Origin: Thelephora terrestris
Lineage: Eukaryota; Basidiomycota; Agaricomycetes; Thelephorales; Thelephoraceae
Direction of reading: 5' to 3'
Length of the DNA stretch: 64,000 nucleotides
Assembly (NCBI GenBank): GCA_015956445.1
Contig: WIUZ02000003.1
Span: forward strand, 2,046,001-2,110,000
Shown here in pieces: positions 24,025 to 36,415 of this stretch (position 1 is its first letter; each line of letters starts with the position of its first letter). The position numbers and the translations under genes were made by a program. The notes below the pieces were generated by a model. That model saw only the letters and a list, made by a program, of their open reading frames with translations, was not told the origin of the DNA and did not search any database.

Positions 24025-24801
24025 ATTGATTAGATAACTCTTTTGTACTGTTGGCTTCCAATGAATCTTCTTTCTATTTTGTCTATTGCGTGTGATCCAT
24101 GAGTCGTAAAACATAATGATTTTCATAAGTCCAATCCAAGGGTCAGATTAATAAGCCGGTTGACTTCTGCGAGAGGTCAGCGCGCGACGCTTATTAATAC
24201 ATCCCTTGTTGTCGGTAGCCTGAATATCTACTAGTCGTCCAGGGGCAACGGAGGGCCAGGTAGGGGGGATCTTCGTATGAAGGTCCGCCGGTACATGTTC
24301 ACGTATTATACCTCGGGTCTTCTGGGGTATCTTGACTAGTAGCACGTTCCACGTATTAGACTTTGAGTCGTTAAGCATAGGGCATGTTGCATAATAAACA
24401 GTTTACCGCCGTGTTTAGGGCAGGGCACCAACTGACTTAGTGGTGATGAGGCGTTAAATAAAGGGAATGAAAGGGGGTAAATGGCGAAATCATCACACAG
24501 ATCAGTGGGTACTTTATGAAAGAACTCTCAATGAGTGGCTCAGGTTTGTGATGGGCACATTGGAAAGTGAATTGTAAAAGAACCCAGGGGTTTTGCTCAA
24601 AAAATACCCACTGGGTTCCTGAGTGGGTACTTTTACAAAGTACCCACCATGTACCCAGTGGGAAAAATGTGGGCGAATTGATGGGTATCTTTCAAAAAAT
24701 ACCCAAAAAGTACCTGGTGGGTAATGACTGGGCGAATGGTTTCAAAACCCACAATGAACTCACAATGTACCCACTGGGTAAGTACCCCCTTGCCCCCAGT
24801 G

Positions 24802-25569
24802 TGTAGACACAGAACCATCTACTGTTGTAGGAGGAGGACGAGGGTTCGTAGACACCGGACTGCCACTTGTTCTCGATGATCTGGGTGACCTCAGAGAGGA
24901 TCCCGCGAGGGATGGGGCCTTGTCTGAGTACCCAGGGCGTGTGCGCGATGTGCGGGATCTCGATGGGGGCGAAGTACTTGGGATCAAATGTCCCTCTCTC
25001 GTCGTCCGTCCATGCGAATGCCGTGTGATGGGTGCTAACGATCCACTCCGTGAGCTTCACTTCTTCTGGTAGCAGAAGTCCTTTGCCAAGCGCCATTTGC
25101 TTCCGGCATTCGGGCGTGAAGCGGGGGACGGGGGTGTATTCGGGAGGGTGCGTAGGCAAGGGAGGCATGTCGGCAAGGGGGTCGGGATGGTCGTGCCGAA
25201 TGATCCAAAAGTTCTCTGGCAGGGTGGTGGCGACGGGTCGAGTCTTGTTCGCTACTTTCTTGTACAGGAATGCGGATCCGCCGAAGGTTTCGCTAGCGAG
25301 CGGGATCTGGGAGTAGAGCTCCGATAACCACATGCTGGCTGCTCGTGCGGGAGTAAGAGGGTCGAGATGGGGAGATGGTAACTCTTCGCGAAGGGCTGCA
25401 AACTCTGTCAAAAGGTTGCGACGGGCGGGAGCATTACCCATCGCGAGGAAGAAATGTTCTAGGTGTTCTGATGAAGTTCCTGCCACTTCGAGAGGTGGGT
25501 AACCGTCTTGGGTGTCTGCGTTGTTTTGGGGCGATCCTTCCGTCACACTCGATCTGAGAGCTCTGTAGA
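24802..25569 (-). mobile_element. Gypsy fossil G1: N-terminal part of reverse transcriptase
   Basis: Minus-strand coding sequence with the typical run-up to reverse transcriptase: a linker with LPTHPPEYTPVPRFTPE, then HHTAFAWTDDERGTFD, then PWVLRQGPIPRG and KWQSGVYEPSSSSYNSRW, the fingers region. It is cut by foldback C on one side and by A4 on the other. Confidence 0.88.
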
Positions 25570-26522
25570 CACTGGGGGCAAGGGGTCAAATACCCAGTGG
25601 GTACATGCTGAATACATTGTGATCACAGTCAAAAAGTGATCACAATGTGCCCAGTGGGGAAAATTTGAATACATTCAAAATGTACCTGGCCATGTGAACC
25701 CAATGTGCCCAGTGGGCACATTTTGATTGTGATCACAATGTACCCATCAATGTGATCTCAATGTGCCCACCGGGGACATTTTGATTGCGATCACAATGTA
25801 CACATCAATGTGATCTCAATGTGCCTGCTGTGCACATTTTAATTTCTTTCACAATGTCCCCATCAATGTGTTCCCAATGTACCCAGCTCATTACATAATA
25901 GTTTCTTTCACAATGTTGTCCACAATGTCTCCAGCATGTGGCTGAGCCACTCATTCAAAATTCTTTCACAAAGTATCCAGTGATGTGTCTAGAATGTGTA
26001 CAGCCATACACATAGTGATTTCTTTGAAAGTTCATGATGAAATTGAACAATATTGTGATTACATTGTGATTACTTCAAAAATAACCCCCTGGGGACATTA
26101 TGGACACATCACTGAATAATCTTTGAAAGAATTTTGAATGAGTGGCTCAGCCACATGCTGGACACATTGTGGACAACATTGTGAAAGAAACTATTATGTA
26201 ATGAGCTGGGTACATTGGGAACACATTGATGGGGACATTGTGAAAGAAATTAAAATGTGCACAGCAGGCACATTGAGATCACATTGATGTGTACATTGTG
26301 ATCGCAATCAAAATGTCCCCGGTGGGCACATTGAGATCACATTGATGGGTACATTGTGATCACAATCAAAATGTGCCCACTGGGCACATTGGGTTCACAT
26401 GGCCAGGTACATTTTGAATGTATTCAAATTTTCCCCACTGGGCACATTGTGATCACTTTTTGACTGTGATCACAATGTATTCAGCATGTACCCACTGGGT
26501 ATTTGACCCCTTGCCCCCAGTG
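25570..26522. mobile_element. CACTG foldback element A4, 953 bp
   Basis: TSD AGA (25567-25569, 26523-26525). Same family and length as A3, inserted in the opposite orientation as judged by the central spacer. It separates two parts of G1 pol. Confidence 0.92.
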
Positions 26523-27240
26523 AGACCTCTAATGCCAGGTGGCGGGTGAGAGCTGGTGTCGATGAGGTGGTCGCGACGTCGGGAGGATCAGGGATATCAA
26601 GAGTGGAGCGATCCGGTGGGGTCTCAGGATGGCCATCTATAGAATCGTATCCTATGAAGAAAGAGGAGAAAGGGGTGGGGGCAGCATAGTAGGATGATAT
26701 GGGGAAAGGAGCAGAGGAGAGAAAAGGAGAAAGGACGGAGGAAATCGAGACAAGAGGAGGTGGGAGAGGAGACATAGGTGAAACTGACGCAAGTTCTGGT
26801 AGAGGGGACCGGGACAGGGAGGTATCATAGGGTATCCGATGTTTTGCGGCCTGCAGCTTGGCGTGCACTGCAGACACTGGGGGTCGGTTGGGTCGGGACG
26901 CGGGAGTAGGTTCAGACGGCTCCATGAAGATGTGGGGCTCTTTGCGCGAGAGCGGGGGAGGTTGGGGCTCTGTCGCGACCGTAGTGCCGTCTGCTAATGA
27001 AAATTTACCGCTTCCTCGGGATTTGGTCGAGGAGACTTGCGGATTCGGGGCTGCGTCGCGAACACGTAAAGCTTCCCGGTCTTTGGGTCCTTGACGCGAA
27101 TCTCGTGTTTTCCTCCTGCACTGCTGATTTCGGAGCAGCTGATGACATCAAAGAACGGGCGTCCTAGAAGAACCTCGAACGGTGCCTCTTCGACGACCTG
27201 TATCTGGAGGTAGATGGTGATGGGACCGAGCTGGACTGGG
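26523..27240 (-). mobile_element. Gypsy fossil G1: protease C-terminal part and linker
   Basis: The minus strand codes for EEAPFEVLLGRPFFDV, the usual end of a Gypsy aspartic protease, then KDPKTGKLYVF and a long serine/proline-rich linker toward reverse transcriptase. Bounded by foldback V and A4. Confidence 0.8.
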
Positions 27241-27527
27241 CACTGGGTCCAGGGTAGAATAGGTTTTTGAGGATTATTCTAAACAATATTCTGAATATAA
27301 TTAAAATAATAGATGTGTTATTTTTTAAACAGATTCTGCCCACATCCAAGGAATATCCAAATGCGAATAAACTCTCAGCAGGGTTGGCTCTGGGCATTGG
27401 ATTTGAATAAAATAATCTTAGGATATGGCAAGAATATGTTTAAAATAAGAAATGTTTATCATTCTAATTATATTCAGAATATTATTCAAAATAATCCCCA
27501 AAAACCTATTCTACCCTGGACCCAGTG
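27241..27527. mobile_element. Small CACTG element type V, 287 bp
   Basis: Starts CACTGGGTCCAGGGTAGAAT and ends with the complement, TSD GGG (27238-27240, 27528-27530). Inverted repeats of roughly 70 bp surround an AT-rich centre. It lies within the G1 protease region. Ends share only CACTGGG with the other types. Confidence 0.85.
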
Positions 27528-27815
27528 GGGTGGTCTTTGACCAGACCTAGTGTCATGGTGGTGCTTGCATTTGCCGACTCCATTGGCATAGCGCAACTCG
27601 CGACGATGGGTGCTTGCAATCGGGACCAAACATCCTTCCTCATGACCACAACCTGAGCGCCTCCGTCAAGGATGCACTCCGGTTCGACACCTGGTCCGAA
27701 CGTGGGGTGGATGACGCGAAGAGGCAGGGATGAAGCCGCTGCGGAGGATGATGAGTCGTACTTCACGAGGTCCAGGAAGACTGAGGGGGTTTCGGTGTCG
27801 AGGCAACCAGTAAGG
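27528..27815 (-). mobile_element. Gypsy fossil G1: protease active-site region
   Basis: The minus strand codes for ECILDGGAQVVVMRKDVW. This is the aspartic-protease active-site block, with DGGA where most relatives have DTGA or DSGA. Bounded by foldback V and F2. Confidence 0.8.
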
Positions 27816-27993
27816 TGTCAGGAACATGGTATTTTTAAACTTTTTATAACACGCTCTTTCTTCGAACTCTTCTTACCATTTCTTATGTTTGAATGCTTCA
27901 CACTCCTTATCCTTCACACCCATCATTCAAACACACACAAAACGCGCATACATTCTTGGCAAACTAATAGGCTATACGATGCTTATACGATCC

Positions 27994-29734
27994 TCAAAAG
28001 TCAACTCTATCTACGGCAGGCCTAAAGGTCATCAACTGTCCATCCCGGCGATCGTAGTGCTGGCCCCTTCTCGCAAGAACCTCCCCAAACATGGCGTCAC
28101 CATCCTCAGCACTCAGCTGAACGACTAGTTCAAGCCGATAGGAAGAGATACCTTCGAGCGGACCGATCAGCCTCCCAGATGTCACTGAACTCTGGAACAC
28201 CTGGTCCCACATCTCCATCACCGGGTGACTGCTCGGCAGCACTATCGACGTAGTCGACGAGCGACCCTCCGTCTCCCTCGTCGGGCCCCTGGGTGGGATC
28301 CTGTCTTGCGAGTCGAAGCTGGTGGCGAAGCTGGATCTCCGACTCGACCTGTCGGTAGGGACAGTGGACCCGATAGCGGAACTCTCGTCCCCCACCTCGA
28401 CCAGACTGGTCACCATCCGACTCAACTGGACGCGGGTAAGGATTAGCCGATGGAGCCATGCGATGAGCAACACGGCGTCGAGAGCGTTTACAACGCTGCC
28501 CTGTTGTCACCGGACGTACCTCAATAGCCCTCGGAACATCTTCAGCCCGATCTACCTCCATGACCTCATCCTCGATCTTGACCAGCTGACTGATCGGCTG
28601 CAACGGACAACGCTGACAGTTCTCCTTGTCGGACTCGGCCAACGTAGAAGCCGGAGCCGGAGTCGGAACGGGAACCGCGTTCTCTACCGGAGGTGTCGCG
28701 TAGGACGACGGGTTAGGCGATGGGAGTACCACCTCGTCGGCGTACTCCAACTCGAACGGAATGTCGGCTGTTCCCTGACCAACCAAGATAGGACCTTCCT
28801 TACAGTTACAGGTCTTATCCTGCAAGGAATCGACTCGCGCTGTCAAGACGGACACTAAGTCCTCGAGTTGTTCAGTCTAGAAAAGTTGTCAGCTTCCCTC
28901 ATTTCGACTTCGAGATGAGGAAAGCTACCTCATCGTCCCTCCTCTTCAAGGCCCCTTTGATATTGTTGTCCCTGACCTTCAACCCGGCAATCAACTCCTG
29001 ATGGTTGGCTACCATCGCCTCCAACGCCTCATTTGTCCCCTGCTGGAAGGCGGCCATGGTCTCCTTCATCTGAAGACCCTCTGCTGACAAACGAAGGACG
29101 TCTGCCTTCGCTTCCTTCACCTCGCGCTCTAAACGTTCAACCTAGGCCGTTTGGTTAATCGAGAGTCATACTCGAATATCCAAACTGAAAACCTACTCGG
29201 TTTTCCCCCTCTCTAACGAGCGACCACAACAGAGTAGTGGCGGCAGTGGCATGGCGGACGGCCCGAGGAACGGTTGCCCCGTGCTCCAACAGGTCCTGGT
29301 CGTAGATCCCCCTCTGCAGGGTGTACCACAATTCCTTCTTGATCGGGTGCTCCAATTCCCCGAACCTACCCCTCATACGGAAGACCACCTTCTCGGCGAT
29401 CATCGTAGGGACCCAGAGCTCATCATCCCAGGTCAACCCCATCAGATGAGGGATCGTCTCCCTGAGACGTTCTGCGTCCACCTGCTTGACGACCTCCAAG
29501 ATCTAGAAGTTGTTAGCCTCACATCTACGCCGATGTTGTACAACCTCTACCTAGAGGAAGGAGTTAGTGCTAAACACAAAAAGCCCTAGCTCTCCCCCAT
29601 ACCTGTTCATCCGTGGTATAGGGAACCCCCGCCTCACTGGCGTAGGTCTTGCGGTTGGCGGCACGGCGGTCAATACGGGAGATGGTAGAGATCCCATTGG
29701 CGACTTTGTAGGTGTGGTTGTTTGGGAAGGACAT
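27994..29734 (-). CDS. F2 antisense gene
   Basis: Same gene as in F1, starting MSFPNNHTYKVANG at 29734. Exon blocks are recognisable near 29499-29200 (DDELW and GIYDQDLLEHG), 29150-28920 (coiled coil) and 28875-28130 (CNCKEG and the acidic tail). A second open frame (27994-28473) overlaps in the +1 register, as in F1. E2 separates the gene from its TATA box (now near 32740). Differences from F1 are scattered substitutions, many of them silent or mild in the first frame. Confidence 0.62.
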
Positions 29735-29782
29735 GTTTGGTAAGATGATGGGGAAGTTGCTGGTGTTGCTGATCAAGGATGG

Positions 29783-32715
29783 TGTCAGGGCCACTCTTCG
29801 CCCTTCAGGTACCAGTGCTGTTGGTGAGTCGCAACTCCAACCAACAAGAAACAATGGGGCAAAGGGGGAACGACTTCCCTATATCCACCCAAAGTCTACG
29901 TGGTCCAAAACGCGATGGACGAGCGTTCTCCGGTAAGTTGTCCGAATTCACAGCAGGAGTGCCGAGCCTCTATCAGGTAAATCCCTATCGTCTTCTGAGG
30001 GCAGATACAAGAGCCCGAGGATGGCGCCTCAAACTGATGATTTGATCCAAAGAGCAGTGCGGAACTCGATGTCGTGTCCGAGCTCGCTTCAAACACCGGT
30101 TAAGGATCAAGACTGAGTGAGAGAGGAGAGCGAACGGTTCAAAGAGTTACTCGATAAGCTCTTCAGTGGCCTACAGCAATTACACCGATGCTGCAAGGAG
30201 AAGAGGACTTCCCGAGATATCAAAGATGGGGAGTCCTCAGCTACTCTACTGGTACTTATATAAGAGAGTGGCCGGGACATAGATAACCCTATCTAATAAT
30301 AACTCGGAACAAAGAAGGGCCGAGAGTAAGCACGAACAGTAAGCGGCCCGGAGTGTAGAATTGAAATGATAAAGGAATGACTAATGGGTCAGGGTTCGTG
30401 AGAAAATAAGAAAGGGGTCATGACGTCGTGTGGGAAAGGAATGACAAAGGATAATATCACATGTGAAGACGAACCAATGAGAAGACGACGCGTCAGCTCG
30501 TCCGATCGGGACAACAAAAGACCGAGTGGGGCGTGAATGTCGAAGGCGAATGTATGAGGAGTCTGGACCGGTGAAACGATGGGCCGAGCCAATGGCGAAT
30601 AGGGCGCGGGCGCTGTCGAGGGTCGAATAAAGCGTAGTGCGAACCGGCCATTGGATCCATCAAACTCCCTTCTTCCCAAATCAACAATCCCACCAACCAA
30701 CTACTCATCCATTATGCCCATGATCTCCGATCGTGTCTTCCGTGCTGAGAACAGCACCGCTACCATCGAGTCTGCGGATCCGCGCTCCGTACAGAACAAG
30801 AGTTACTTCCTTCCAAACGCCAACGTGGCGTACCCTAGTTATCGCGAGGTGCGACGTCACGTGTCGCCGTTTGCTGGCAGCAACTGACATTGCATCGTAG
30901 ATCTTCGCGGTGGCCGCCAAAGTGGATGCTCGACAACTGGAGGCGACGATAGCCAAGCCTCCCAACTACTTGACCATAGACGACGAGCTGTGGTACCACA
31001 ACTTGATCAACCACAAGTTGCAAGAGTCTATGCGCGGGGTCACGTTTGACACCGAGTTGCGTATGCCATGGGAGACTCCGGTGGCGTCATCGTTATGGGG
31101 TCTTCTGAAGATGGGAATCTACGATCTGGGAAACGGCGAAGGAAGGTGGCCGGGGGCGACTCGTTCGCAACACTATACAGCAGCCGTTGGTCACCGTCTC
31201 TGGTTCCTTTTGAGGACCGAACAGAAAGCGGTGAGTCGGTCTGTGCATCCCGCTTGTGGGATAACACTGACAGGCTTGTAGAATGAGCGGCTGAAACGTG
31301 AGGTGAAGGAAGCGAAAGATGATGCCCGTAGGATGTACTCGGAAGCGTTGGACATGAAGAAGACGCTGCTCCTGATGAACGACACGCTTCGCGTCACGTT
31401 TGAGAGCGAGATGCTGGCGATGCGTGAAGAACACAATCGGTTGGTCGAGTCCTTGAAGGAACGGGATGATACCATTCAACGAGACCTGATCGAGGTCGAC
31501 CGACGGCTCAACCGTCATAGAAGGGCTTTGAATGAGCTCGACACCAAGGTCGGTGCGACTTCTCCTGGTCTTTATCCAAGAGAGCTCATGCCACTCCTAG
31601 GTTGATACGTTGGACGACGCCTTGCCATTATTGGGTGCTCGAGTCGAATCGATGAGCGAGCAGTTGTGCCATTGCCGCACTCGTTCGGTAGCTGCGGTTC
31701 GCGACGAGTCCGAGGATGAGTCGATACCCGATCGGATGGCTTCTCCCATAGGTGGGATGTCGGTTGACATATTTGGCTTGTCCACTGACATCTCTTTTTA
31801 GCTTCCGATGGGTCGTACCGCACACCTGCGCATACTGATGGCGGGGAGGAGGTCGTTCGCGAGACGTCTGAGGAGACGGCCGTGAATCCGGTTAGCAGTT
31901 CTCCCGAGTTGGAGTACGCGGGGGAGAACGAAGTGGCTGTTCCGATTCCGCCTCCGTCGATCTCGCCGGTGCGTGGGCAACGTTCTATCCGTGCTCGTCG
32001 TTGGGTTCCTTATCGCGGGGCACTTCGTCCAGCGCACCGCATGCGTCCCAGTAATCCCAACATTGTCCGCCAGGGTGGAGACATCGAATCCACCGTCCTA
32101 TTCCGATGCGACGATGCTACAGTGTCGCGTGGATCGCGGCGAGCTGATTCCGGTGGAGTCCGTCGACGTGAACGGCTTAACCGACCTTACGCTCTTGTCG
32201 GTCCAGCGTGCAGCGGAAGCCGTTCGCCTGGTGGCTCAACTGACCGAGAGGGTGGAGGGTTGGTCAGTCCAGAGGACTCTGGATCAGACTATGGTCGATT
32301 CAGCGAGGAACCGCCTTCGCGCCGAGGTTCAGTTGGCCGTCGCTCATCGTCTGGAGGAAGCTCGGGTCGTCGAGATGGTCGACGAGGAAGTTGACGAGAA
32401 TGCCTCGGAGGGGACGGAGGAGGAGGTTGCCAGTGCTGAGGAGTACTGGCAGACCAGATCTTGACGACCAGGGTTTGTACGCCTTGGTCCTCGCCCATAG
32501 AGTCCGGGCGGATTCAACTTCGTCGGTTTGATAGTCTCGTGTCTTCGCTGTACGCCTTGTGTAATATTATCAGTGTCCTTGTCTGCGTTCCTTGATGACG
32601 TGTGAGTCGTGATAAAAGAAATGATGAAATGAGAAAGGGGTATAGGTAAGGAAAGTGGGCGAAAGTTGGGTGTGAAAAACGGTTCAAAAAGGGAATAAAA
32701 TTCAGCACGCTGACA
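29783..32715 (-). mobile_element. E2: TG...CA element with antisense gene, uninterrupted, 2,933 bp
   Basis: Starts TGTCAGGGCCACTC and ends CAGCACGCTGACA; TSD GATGG (29778-29782, 32716-32720). The empty site is visible in F1 near 22690. A minus-strand TATA (CTTATATAAG, about 30256-30263) points to the left end. The plus-strand gene is at 30714-32464. Confidence 0.88.
30714..32464 (+). CDS. E2 antisense gene: coiled-coil protein with CHC motif
   Basis: Starts MPMISDRVFRAENS at 30714; an AATAAAG stretch near 30626 may be its TATA. Exons are separated by introns near 30850-30898 and 31230-31281, with more downstream. Parts in order are the DDELWYHNLINHK domain, NERLKREVKEAK coiled coil, VESMSEQLCHCRTR, then SSPELEYAGENE and a charged tail ending EEYWQTRS. 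Two open frames overlap at 31973-32394 in the +1 register, as in E1. This is the best reference copy for E1. No known family recognised. Confidence 0.67.
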
Positions 32716-33867
32716 GATGGCTCCAAGAAGACGTCCTTCTTATAGCCTAGATCGGTGATCCTTCACGTGACCTACCTCGACAAACCTCATTGGTCCGGGT
32801 CACATCAACTTCCGCCACTGTACCATCATCGTTGGCTTACTACATCAAGCCGACACCTCGGCCCGCGGGACGGCCTTGGAAGAACTTCGTTCCAGAACGC
32901 CTAGAACGCGCGCGCACTAAAAATAGGTCTCAAGACCCTGATGACCCCTTTATGACATCACGAACCCCTTTTTACGACCCCTCATGACTATACGATAACG
33001 ACCAACCCTGGACCCTGATCACACACGTGGACAGTCACATCACAGTCTCCTAACCGGAGGAAGGACTCGCCGCTATTCGGAAGCATCGCCCTAGGATTCT
33101 TCTGGTTAGCCCAGCGCATGTGGAGTAGCCGTTAGCGTGAAACGCCGGCGAATCTGTAATCCCTCATGTCCCATGAGTCTAGGCCCGACCTCCTCATGTT
33201 TGGACGTACGTTGAGGTTGCCACTAGTCCGTGATGCTGTTACCGCCTACAGACAACAAGGGATGTTGTATGGCTCCACTCGCGAATCCAGCTGGCACCGC
33301 CATGTAAAGGGAGGTTTCCACCTGACCCTTGGGTGTGATCCCCAGGTACGAACTTTCATGACCCCATGCCCCTTTTTCTTTAGGACTAGTGTTATCTTTA
33401 CCCCTATGTTTCATGCGGACATTCGTTATCTTTTATGCAATCCTTCACACGCTAGTAAGGCTCTTTGTCCTTTATTCTCCCATGCGTCATTCCTGTTCGC
33501 TTCCCTTACTCAGCGTTCTCACACTCCTTATCTCCCTTTGTTCGGACTTGATAAGGGTATATTAGGGTTACTGACGTCATGGCCACTCCTGTAGTATAAG
33601 TAGCAACTGTGGCTGTATTGTAGTACCTTAGTTTTGTTACCTCAGGAAATCCTCTGCCCTTCTCAGCCCAGTTGCAGTTAAGGACGAGTCAGAGTTTCTT
33701 GTTTGATCCAAGACACCCCCCCATCTGCTCTCCCTCCCGCTCTGCGCATCCTCTGCGCCTTGTAACTATAGAACCCCAGCGTTCATCATATAGAATACCT
33801 CAAGCGTCCAGTCGATCACCTGGTGGAGTCATCAATCCTGTTGTAGGGATAAACCCTTGCTTGTTAA

Positions 33868-36289
33868 TGTCAGGCCGACGCGACCTCTACAGTTCAATAG
33901 CACTCTTGCTATCCAAACCTATCGCACTCAAGGATCAAACACACAGTTATAACCCTGTTACAAACCCAGGGATATCGGAAGTCTCTTCACAGACTAGATT
34001 GGAGAAGAGGAGAAAGAAGGAGACAAGGGTCTTCAGGCACTCTTGCTCTAAGCACACAGCAGTAGAGGTCACGGAGAGTCTGATGATAACAAATCTAAGG
34101 AGTACAGGCTAAACTACTCTGAGTATATATACTACTTAGATTTGTGACGTGACAGTGACATGTAACTATCCTAAAGATACAAACACAGACAAACATGGTC
34201 CGTGCACAGCACTGCATGGTCTGTGCGTTACGTGGTGACTAATGCTACAAATTATCAGCTGATAAACGAAAGTGTGGCGGCCAATAGCAATTTGAGAGCA
34301 TTACAGAGCAATTACAAAGCATGACGTATCCTGAGAATGTTCGGAAGGAATGTGGGTATGGCTGACTAACAGCCAATGGCAAAAGGGGAGCATATGACTA
34401 AGAAATAGGGGCATATGATGTCATGTGGGTCATGCGCAGTAAACAATAGAAATGATGACTCAACTCCTGAGTCGTGGAAGGGGCGTGGCATTTGGTATAT
34501 AACCAAAGGGGGTTGGATGACTGGTCTCCCAACAAACCTCCCTTTGTTATACACAGCCAACATGCCTCGTGCCTCTACTCGCAATCCCACTCGTCGTTCC
34601 TCTTCTTACTCTCCTGTTCAGGAGAACAACTATAATATCGACCGCTTCTCCCATGCTCGTCGGGATCCGTCCCGCCCTTATCCCACCTTGGGAGCCGTTA
34701 TGGACCGGACCGCCACCGCCGACCCTAATGAGGGTTTCTCTGATTTAGGTGGGGGCCCTGCTTGCGCATTCCGGTTTAGGAATTCAAGCTAACTCCTTTT
34801 AGGTTTCAGGGACTTCCTTCAAGCTGCTCGAAGGGTGTCTCGGCGCAAGTTGGCGCGCATCGAGACCAACCCATATGCGAGTGAACTCCTCAATAGGGGT
34901 GTTGAGTTCGTGACGGAGTCCAACGAGACCTTCAACTCCGTGTTGGAGGCCAGCGTTCTCCATACGGGGAACATTGGGTCCATGTTGATGGACGAAGTGG
35001 CTCATGTCAACGAGCGCATCGATGGACGTCGTGAGGAGATCGAAGCTTTGGAGAACTGGAAGGAAGATATGCAGGGGGTTATTCATGGACAGGAGGATTC
35101 CATCGTTCGGCAGGGGGCCGACATTGATTTGCTAAAGGTAAATGTGGGGTCGGGAGATATTTGGCTTCTCTAACCCAACATTTCCTTTTAGGGAGAGGTG
35201 ACCACTCTTAAGGACTTGGTCCGGGCTCTGGTTACCAAAACTGGAGAGTTGGAGGACGATAAGGTAAGGGGTAGGGGTTGAAGATAATTGATCTCTTCTA
35301 ACCCTATTCCTTTAGGTTCGCCTTACCCGCCGTGTCTCCGAGTTGACCGGAGAAGTCCGGGATCTCCAGAGGAGGTGCAACGAGCCGGAGGTCCGAGTCG
35401 AAGAAGAGGAGGGAGAGGAGGTTCTGCATCGGGCCGGGTTGCCGATCATCCCTAACCGGGCTGAGTCGCCACCTGCTCGTTTGTTGGTTCGTCACGAGAA
35501 CAGGTTGGTTCCTGTTGATGATGAGGTTATCGAGATCGGGAGCGACGAGTTCTACCAGAACTTGGGAGTTGTTCGTAGGGACACCCCTCGTCCTGGATTC
35601 GTATCTACTCCTTGGGGTAGCCGCCGTCAATGGCCTGCTCTGGAGTACGATCCGTATGCCGAGTTCGTTCCTGATAGCGAACCGAACTCTGACACAGAGC
35701 TTCCAGATTACGACGACCTGTCGGACGTAGACCCGAATGAGATCCGGGAGCAGAACTGGGTGAATGAGGAGTTGGTGAGATCGGCGTTGGAAGTAGTACA
35801 AAGGATCCGAAGAGATATTGATTAAATAACTCTTTTGTACTATCGGCTTCCAATTAATCTTCTTTCTATATTGTCTATTGCGCGTGATCCATGGGTCGTA
35901 AAGCATAATGGTTTTCATAAGTCCAATCCAAGGGTCAGATTAATAAGCCGGTTGACTTCTGCGAGAGGTCAGCGCGCGGCGTTTATTAATACATCCCTTG
36001 TTGTCGGTAGCCTGAATATCTACTAATCGTCCAGGGGCAACGGAGGGCCAAGTAGGGGGGATCTTCGTATGAAGGTCCGCCGGTACATGTTCACGTATTA
36101 TACCTCGGGTCTTCTGGGGTATCTTGACTAGTAGCACGTTCCACGTATTGGACTTTGAGTCGTTAAGCATAGGGCATACTGCATAATAAACAGTTTACCG
36201 CCGTGTTTAGGGCAGGGCACCAACTGACTTAGTGGTGATGAGGCGTTAAATAAAGGAAATGAAAGGGGGTAAACGGCGAAATCATCACA
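33868..36289 (-). mobile_element. D2: TG...CA element with antisense gene, uninterrupted, 2,422 bp
   Basis: Starts TGTCAGGCCGACGCG and ends ATCATCACA; TSD GTTAA (33863-33867, 36290-36294) in the R-U5-like part of F2. A minus-strand TATA (about 34124-34132) leaves 260 bp to the left end. Between the two TATA boxes lie about 360 bp of intergenic sequence. Confidence 0.9.
34562..35825 (+). CDS. D2 antisense gene: coiled-coil acidic protein
   Basis: Starts MPRASTRNPTRRSS at 34562, about 60 bp after TATA (GGTATATAAC, 34494-34503). Exon 1 runs to about 34790. A coiled-coil exon (34805-35137, with RIDGRREEIEALENWKED), a short exon (about 35192-35262, GEVTTLKDLVRALV) and the last exon (35316-35825, with LTRRVSELTGEVRDLQRRC and a DSEPNSDTELPDYDDL acidic run) follow, with GT...AG introns. 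It ends RIRRDID. No DDELW domain is seen, so it is a more distant relative of the E and F genes or only similar in layout. Confidence 0.7.
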
Positions 36290-36415
36290 GTTAAACCGAA
36301 CGAAGTACGGTTTAGGTTGGGTTTCCCTTTAGGATTTCGACCTGACTTGTAGTGACCTCGGACAACCTACCGGAAGAATAGAGACGCGATCGTTCTCTCA
36401 CAAGCTAGTTGGACT

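Larger units (their letters stand above)
18266..24497 (-). mobile_element. D1: TG...CA element with antisense gene, hosting IV-a and F1
   Basis: Starts TGTCAGGCCGACGCG and ends GAAATCATCACA, TSD CAGAT (18261-18265, 24498-24502), inserted in foldback C. After removing foldback IV-a and F1 with their duplications the length is 2,422 bp, identical to D2. The minus-strand TATA GTATATATAC (18521-18530) points to the left end. The plus-strand gene starts at 18959. Confidence 0.85.
17840..24801. mobile_element. CACTG foldback element type C, split by D1
   Basis: Starts CACTGGGGGCAAGGGGGTAC and ends with the complement, TSD TGT (17837-17839, 24802-24804). The left part is 17840-18265 and the right part 24503-24801; about 725 bp in all without D1. 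The arms carry WGGGTAC-type repeats and differ from types A and B except at the tips. The two flanks are the two halves of the G1 reverse transcriptase. Confidence 0.9.

Noticed and set aside
13816-26522. Central spacer in opposite orientation in different A elements, which could suggest flip-flop inversion
   Set aside because: Since the arms are inverted repeats, insertion of the whole element in either orientation gives the same picture.
18266-36289. D, E and F as classical cut-and-paste DNA transposons because of their inverted TGTCAG/CTGACA tips
   Set aside because: Not excluded, but inverted similarity is only a few bases, no transposase is present, and TG...CA with 5-bp TSD plus an end-facing TATA box fits solo LTRs better.
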